Source: Colias croceus
Taxonomy: Eukaryota; Arthropoda; Insecta; Lepidoptera; Pieridae
DNA: 64,000 nt
NCBI RefSeq assembly: GCF_905220415.1
Contig: NC_059549.1
Location: 7,812,001 to 7,876,000 of the forward strand
Direction of reading: 5' to 3'
Shown: positions 57,801 to 64,000 of the stretch, piece by piece
How positions within the stretch are numbered: the stretch's first letter is position 1
Layout: every line of letters starts with the position of its first letter
Program-made: the position numbers and the translations under genes
Notes under the pieces: generated by a model
Told to the model about the DNA's origin: nothing
The model's input: only the letters and a program-made list of their open reading frames with translations
The model's database searches: none

Positions 57801-57974
57801 AAAGTTTTATAATTTAGAGGGTATTGGGCAGAGTTAGGTCATATTGTCAATTAAAGCTTGTGACGTTTACTGACCCTCTGAATGCACAGGACGTTCGCTG
57901 AAATGGAAACAAAATATTTTTTATCGACTTAACTACAACATGCTTTAAACATGGCCGTCGGTCGCCGGCGCCAC
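54849..57974. other. Intergenic, AT-rich
   Basis: No exon or defined repeat recognised. One 87-codon ORF (56105-56368) has no family features. Confidence 0.4.
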
Positions 57975-58284
57975 TCAGTACATTCTCAACCGGCGATGGA
58001 GACACGCGCTACCGCACATTAAATATATTACGATAACATTAAAATTAATCAATTATATTTAAACTCAATGTGTATTGTGAATTAAAAATCCCGCTTTCTT
58101 CATTTTAAATAATATCACGTGTTAGATTTTGAAAGTCTGAAAAGGCGGGAGTGTAAGCGACGCGTTCGCGTTTATGCTAAAAAGCCGGCATTTCGGAATC
58201 GGTGATTGCTCGGTGGTACTTGTGAAGTTCAGGATTTTTAGATTTTGCACGGACAAGTATCTACAATAGTGTCGGTGCATTAGG
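57975..58284 (+). promoter_or_regulatory. Candidate promoter and 5' UTR exon of a gene extending rightward
   Basis: Two CpG-rich blocks (57952-58018 and 58140-58215) stand out in an AT-rich desert. A TCAGT initiator is at 57975-57979, and a strong donor TAGG|GTGAGT ends a possible exon at 58284. Reading frames inside are short (the first ATG opens only eight codons), so it would be non-coding 5' UTR. No partner exon is visible in the remaining 5.7 kb; the gene body would lie beyond the window. Confidence 0.4.
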
Positions 58285-60490
58285 GTGAGTGACATTTAAC
58301 GAAGCTAGTTACAGCTTATTTTTAAACTTTAAGCACGAGATGCGCAGACGTAACTATTTTTGGTCCACGACACGTTCTCACCTCTACAACAAATGTCATT
58401 CTCGAGTTTCAAAATATCGAGTATAATAAAATACAGGTTTTTGTTAAATAACAATTAAACGTACTGATAAATTGATATTCACGCTAGAGGGACATTTTTA
58501 TACAAGGTTATATAAATACTTATTTAAAGTTATATACTTTTTAAAATGAGTTTAAATGATCTTTTAACGAGGAAACTGTGTTTAATTTAGTTATTGAGTA
58601 TACATTAATTCATAAAGTGGGTTTGTTAGCATTTTAGCGTGAAGAATGAACCCATACATATTGATTTTGCATAATAAACACTCAATCATACAGGTTTAAT
58701 TTACGCGGTTTCATTTAATTAAAAGTAATCATAATCAACCAAATTCAAATTTTTATTGAATCGCGTACTGAAAAAATTGCATGAGATTAAGTTATTATGT
58801 AGTTACTAGAAATATTAAGTAATTAAGTAACTAATAAACACTTGTTTTATGCAAATTGCAAGTATATCTGCTTCATACTTTTAAAACGTATCTATATCTA
58901 ATATTGAATTCTATTAACGTATTGTTTTTATTATTTAAGTAAGTACCTAATTTAAATTATTATCATCAAATACGTCAATGGTCATGAGAAACTCAGTTGT
59001 GATTGCTATATTTGACCTTACCCTCGACTTCAGTTAGCAGATAACATTGCTTAGTTCAAGCTTAACTGTTCACGCAAATTTATATCGTAACGTATACTAT
59101 TTAAACAGTAAATTCCTATACACATATTTATTTTATGCAACACAAACATAACTTACGGTAACCAACATAAAAGTTGCAAGGAAAATTTTGATGTCAAAGA
59201 CCTTTTGAAATTCAATAAACGAAGAGAAAGTAAGATCGTTTAGGTAGTCAGTTTGTTTTATTACCAATCACTGTTCACAGGCTTTTTATGTTTCAAGAAT
59301 AATGGTTGAAAATTGCAATAAAATGCATATGTAGAGTTTTTGTATAGAACAATTTTAAGCAGATCAAAAATATTTTATATTAATTAACCTTACATTTTCT
59401 TTCCTGCTAACTTAGTCCATATAATAATTTTCATTTCCGCTACAATTATTACATTAATATTAAATTAATATCCGCAAAATAGGCTAAATAAAATAATATA
59501 GAAATAGTTCCATTAGCGTTTATTTTAATTATTGTTGTATAAATGATAAGTAGAGCTAGAGGGCAAGCGACGGTAAATGTCAATACAGATAGTAAAATTA
59601 ACAATAGCTTTGGAGTCCGGATGAATTTCCGCTCCCGGTAGAACGCTAATAAGGATTCAAATACATTCCTACCTATCGAGTAAAGGAGTAAATACTGTTA
59701 CAAATTGTTAAAGACGAAACAAATCCTTTTGAAACTGTTTCATAGAAGAAAGCTTTGTGTGCGGTTTAGTACGTGCAATGTATCGGACTTGTCTCAATTT
59801 GTGGGCAGTGCAGGACCATCTGTTTCACCCACTGAGCCTTGAAACAAAAAACTAGTTTCCAGTGAATGTAAACACTAAACACGTTACAAAGCTCATATTG
59901 TATTCGACCTTTACTGAAATGCATTTTTTATTTATTTACGTTCAGACAGGACATAAGTAAAACTTGTCGGGCTCAATTGAGACGGATTGGAAATTTATTC
60001 CGCACCTTACCGCTGATGCTGATCGCGAAAGCTGCTTGTGTTGTGTTATATTATTACAATTTGAATATCCTCTTTTTGCTTCTTGCATTCCTGGTTCTAA
60101 AATTCTACAATTTCTTGTAGCAGGAATATAAATACGATTTTAGATGTGCATTTGAACAATATCCGTATGCATGTATCCTGAAGTTAATAAATATATAAAT
60201 AAGTAGGTAATAAATCTCATTAAATTGTAATTTTCTAATTAGTAATAATTATTGTTTCTGCGTAAAGAATACCTATTCATATAATTTAGTGCGACATATG
60301 ACTAATTAATAAAACTTAATTAATATATATATATATACTAAATAGGTACATAGTACGTAATTATTTTTTTTAAATAGTAATGGAAACAAAATGTAGCATG
60401 GAACAATGATTGAATAAATCAATATACTAAACATTTTTTTAGCTAATAAGGAAACCATTAAACTTTGCTGTAATGAAGTGTCTGAAAATG
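58285..60490. other. AT-rich, possibly first intron of the candidate gene
   Basis: No coding exon or defined repeat recognised. Confidence 0.35.
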
Positions 60491-60650
60491 AATTCAAACT
60501 CAAACTCAAACATTCATTTATTCAATTAGACTACTATTTAGTAGCACTTTCGAATCATCATTACATAGATAAGTATTTTTAACATTTACCACCGATTCGG
60601 AAAGCAGTATCTATGGAGAAGAATCGGCAAGAAACTCCATAAGAATCGGC
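60491..60650 (+). repeat. Interspersed repeat ('accgattcggaaagcag' type)
   Basis: Contains 'attcaaactcaaactcaaac', 'ttaccaccgattcggaaag' and 'atcggcaagaaactcc', motifs I recognise as a common lepidopteran repeat tail. Element class not asserted. Confidence 0.55.
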
Positions 60651-61971
60651 ATAAAACTGAGAAACTAATTGTTAAATTAGTTTTGGACTTCACTATGATC
60701 TAGTGTTACATTTGTTTATTTGAAATACCTTTAATGCAATAGTAGATGAGTATTCATTAGTATAAACCTTAACCTATATTTTTGTATAAATTAAAAACAA
60801 TCAACAAAATAATACTTAATTCCTTACTCTGGGCAAACATTTTTAATATTGCGTGCTGCGACCAATGATATTATATATAGAAACAAGAGGCTGCGACTCA
60901 CATGTTTGTTTGTCTGATAACATTATTGATATTTGAGATAAACGACTGGTTGTCAAATTGTAAGTTGACCCCATTCCATAGTGTGTTTAGAGATTCATGT
61001 GAAACTGTGCCAAAGAAAATTTTTGTGGTTAATTAAAATAGATTAATGCCCTATGCTTTTCATATTATGTATAATTTTTATAAAATTTTAAACTATATTT
61101 ACAGATTTCAAGTTTGAAGTACAACTTTTCGTTTATAATAAAATACACGGCAGTCGATATGTAGGTACATAAGAGTTTTCTTGTCTTTCAATTTCATAAC
61201 AGGCATCTTAATTTTTGATCAAATAAAGACTAATTCGCGCCGCTACAGCTGATGAGATCCTCCTACAAAATATTATATACTTACTTAAACAAATGACTAT
61301 GACAAATTTACCTAAACAATACTAGTTATCTTCGTTTAATGAACCTAAAACCAAAAACAATAATGTTAAAAAAAATATCAAGCGGACAATTAAACCCTTA
61401 AAACATTCACAATATATAAAGTGCCACAAAAAAACAACGTGTGAAAAGCCGTAGGAATATTCCATAATGTGGATGGGATGTATCAATAGATGCTTTTTTT
61501 TACAAAGAATAATGTTTTCTTAATTCCTAGAAGTGACGACCGCGATCCTTTACTAGGCGTGGGACAACCGTGGCGCTTCAAGTTCAAAAGAATTCTTGGG
61601 TTCACCGTCTTTGGCGCCAACAAATATGAATGGGCCATTCATCGATACCATTTTTTCATTCATTCGTACAGAATGAATTATATTGCTGTGATAGTTTTGA
61701 TTTATAGGACAAGCTATTTGGTGAACTAATAGGTAGAGTTTTTGTGTCATAACTTTAATGTAAGTATGTGTAATTTTTAATATACATAGTTATGTAAATT
61801 AATAATATGAATATTTTATTACTTATCTACTGCTTTAGAACAATAATGGACAGGATCATTTTGGCCACTGTTTTTTTTTTCAATAATTTTGTAGAGCCGC
61901 ATAGGCGCATAATATGCAAAAAGTTTCAAATAATTGGGCAGTATAAATTATAATTGATTATATGAAATATG

Positions 61972-63102
61972 TCTTAGATTAAGGATTGGTCTCCGCGCGC
62001 GCTACGACTAGATACCGCCGGCGTACTCGAAAAATGCGGCAACTAAAAGTACGCCGAAATCGGCGTACCCGAGCCAGTCGTGTCACAAGCATTGTGTGGA
62101 GAGGGCGTACCGATAGTTTCTAAAGATTTTGGACAAAACCTGAAGTAAAATGCCTGTTTGTGCCATAAAACTGTTTAAAAAAAATACAACAAATAATAAG
62201 AAAGACACTGGGATCATGTACCATCAGGAATAATCGTATTATTCAATATTTCACCTGTACTTTGAAAATGTTGTTTACGAAAATACGACGCCATTTAGTG
62301 TTGCCGTACTGCATATCCCAAAAACCCAATTTTTATTTGAACTTATTTTATTCATAATGTTTTTTTTTTTCAATACTATTGTCTATTACTAACGCATATT
62401 ATAAAAAAATTATAATAACAATTATTTATTTCTGTTTAACCTTATAAATTTATAAAGAATAGAAAAAATTCGATCACGAGGCGGGACTTGAACCCGCATC
62501 CTTCGCGCCATTCCGGGGCGGATGCCTAACCAACTCAGCCACTCGTGACCCGCCTGAGCAATCGAATTTATTCTATCCTTTCAGTTTTATGTGTCTTAAG
62601 GGACACACCGCGCGCCATCTATTGAGATGATTTAACAACCATTTCAACCAATATGAAGCACTTTTCAGTGAATACAATATTGTAACGATGGAACACGACC
62701 TTTCTTGAATTTATATTTTTTGGTTTTTATGGCATTCAAATATTCAAATGACTCATATATTATATGTTATTTTTTTTATTACCGCTTTTTTACTTTTAAA
62801 AAACCTTTGTGATAGTATAGTAGCATCGCAAGTGGATTTGAGTCACATGTTCATCGGTTCGATTCCCGGCAAGGCCAAAATGAAATAAAAATATTTTTCA
62901 AACTTCTTTCCAAGATAGCCCATTTCCCATTTATGGGGTAAAATTTATGTAGCTGGCAGTACAATTCTTCACACACACTAGCGTCCTTACAAATCGCCTT
63001 ACACACACTACAGAACTGAGTTGCCGCACTCACGGAGCTATTGTTTTTAGGTGGAGCGGTATCTAGTCGTAGCGCGCGCGCGGAGACCAATCCATAATCT
63101 AA
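61972..63102. mobile_element. 1.13 kb TIR DNA element with 8-bp TSD
   Basis: Ends are inverted: TTAGATTA(A/T)GGATTGGTCT, then CCGCGCGCGC...TACGACTAGATACCGC on both sides, about 50 bp with an indel in the CG run. Flanked by the direct duplication GAAATATG (61964-61971, 63103-63110). An 8-bp duplication fits hAT or P-type elements. No long ORF; non-autonomous. It contains the tRNA-like sequence at 62474 and a B-box-like GGTTCGATTCC at about 62855-62865. Confidence 0.75.
62474..62548 (-). tRNA. tRNA-like sequence (pseudo-tRNA)
   Basis: 75-nt cloverleaf-like sequence on the minus strand: perfect 7-bp acceptor TCACGAG/CTCGTGA, A-box TGGCTGAGTTGG, perfect T-arm GCGGG TTCAAGT CCCGC (B-box). The anticodon arm is abnormal (CGCC/GGCG around CCGGAAT, C instead of U at position 33), so a functional tRNA is unlikely. 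It is bracketed by imperfect inverted flanks (ATTCGAT / ATCGAAT with AGAATA / TATTCT outward), and lies within the TIR element. Confidence 0.5.
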
Positions 63103-63110
63103 GAAATATG

Positions 63111-64000
63111 TAAGGTAGGTGTGTCAATTAACGCCCTCTGTTAAATAACGCCCGAACTTCAAAAAACCCACTTATATTCAATAGACCCGCATCGTACCTC
63201 ACGCACAAATGAATTGCACCAATAGGAACGCGCCTAGCGCGGTTGCGTAAGTCTGGAGTCGCCATCTTTGCCAGTAGCAGCTTTCGTTTCAAGAGCGTTA
63301 GACGTGCACTGGCTGTTATAAAAATTTCTTCTAACGAAACTATAAGTTTTCAGTTGTTTTTTCAGGTTATTTCTTGGATTATTTTATAATTTGGCAGTAA
63401 TATACATAACCACACTTCATATTCTGTAAATATTTTCAAAATGATTTACTTAATTACTTCAAAATTTAAAAAATATGTCAATAACGCCCAGTCGCGTAAT
63501 AACGCCCAGTAAACGGACCTTGGGGCGTTAAATTAGTTTTTTTTTTGTTTAAAGTATGGTAGAAGATTACTAATATTAACGTTGATTAGTTAAACTAAAA
63601 TAAAAAAGTATAAAATCGTTACAACTTGAAGAAACAAGTCACTTTATGTGAGTTACGAATTTTATAGTTTTAATACTTAATTTTCTTTCTTGAGCTTCTT
63701 TTATTTTTAATAAAGAAATTTTATAACGTGCTTTTTATATTTTACTTAGCAGAAATTCTATATGAACGTATTTTAGGCATACACAATTTTCTTTCATAAA
63801 CGGGCGCTATTTAACACAGTATTTCTATAAACGCCCAAGAAAAGGTTTTTAAAAAGATGTCTTTATGTCATGAAACATAAATAGTTTCACGTTTTAATTG
63901 GTATATTTCGGTTTAGAAAGAAATATCAAACCTACTCGTCGTCTGTTTATGTGCTTTAAAGTAGTTTTAATAAATAAAAAATTAGATTTTTGTTAGGCGG
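63111..64000. other. Region with recurrent AACGCCC motifs; no gene recognised
   Basis: AACGCCC or its complement occurs at about 63130, 63147, 63484, 63500, 63526 (GGGGCGTT) and 63829, with a 19-bp inverted pair, 63136-63154 and 63801-63819 (17 of 19). It may be part of an element running off the window. A GC-richer stretch at 63220-63310 has no open frame of note. Confidence 0.45.

Noticed and set aside
62474..62548. A functional tRNA gene
   Set aside because: The anticodon loop lacks U33 and the anticodon stem is only four pairs in a shifted place; kept as tRNA-like only.

Overview
The window is AT-rich animal nuclear DNA, almost certainly from a moth or butterfly (Lepidoptera). The evidence is multi-exon genes with GT-AG introns and arthropod-type TCAGT initiators, an intronless insect gustatory receptor, the last exon of a takeout/JHBP-family gene, and several repeats of lepidopteran type: tRNA-derived SINEs with (GAT)n tails, LINE-tail fragments beginning 'ctagcttccgcccgcg', and many short inverted-repeat DNA elements. 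Nothing bacterial or viral is visible.

Layout. 1-541: last intron and last coding exon (+) of a takeout/juvenile-hormone-binding-like gene, followed by a poly(A) signal. 1032-2165 (-): intact single-exon gustatory receptor of 377 residues. 3711-37755 (+): one large gene for a 12-TM monocarboxylate transporter (SLC16/MCT family, MFS fold). I reconstructed it from 14 exons that join in phase into about 777 residues. Two more candidate first exons in intron 1 (5184-5252, and an ATG directly abutting a donor at 11085) are in phase with exon 2, suggesting several promoters with different N-termini. Introns carry MITEs, a SINE and LINE tails. 37756-about 57970: gene-poor repeat-bearing DNA. About 57975-58284: candidate promoter and 5' UTR exon of a gene continuing to the right. 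61972-63102: a 1.13 kb TIR element containing a tRNA-like sequence. 63127-63840: a cluster of AACGCCC motifs.

The most striking observations are at the 3' end of the transporter gene. The last 39 codons of exon 14 (38 residues plus stop) recur 216 bp downstream with 12 base differences, all synonymous, while the DNA between the copies has diverged strongly. A third, degraded copy follows and still ends SVL-stop. Separately, the 3' end of exon 7 with its splice donor lies inside a five-unit tandem array running into the intron, creating repeated decoy donors. Inverted repeats are abundant; several have clear target-site duplications, and perfect tetraloop hairpins look like template-switch products.

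Limits: all exon joins are read by eye from splice consensus, phase and protein-family fit. No transcript or database evidence was available. Repeat family names are given only where target-site duplications or architecture support them.
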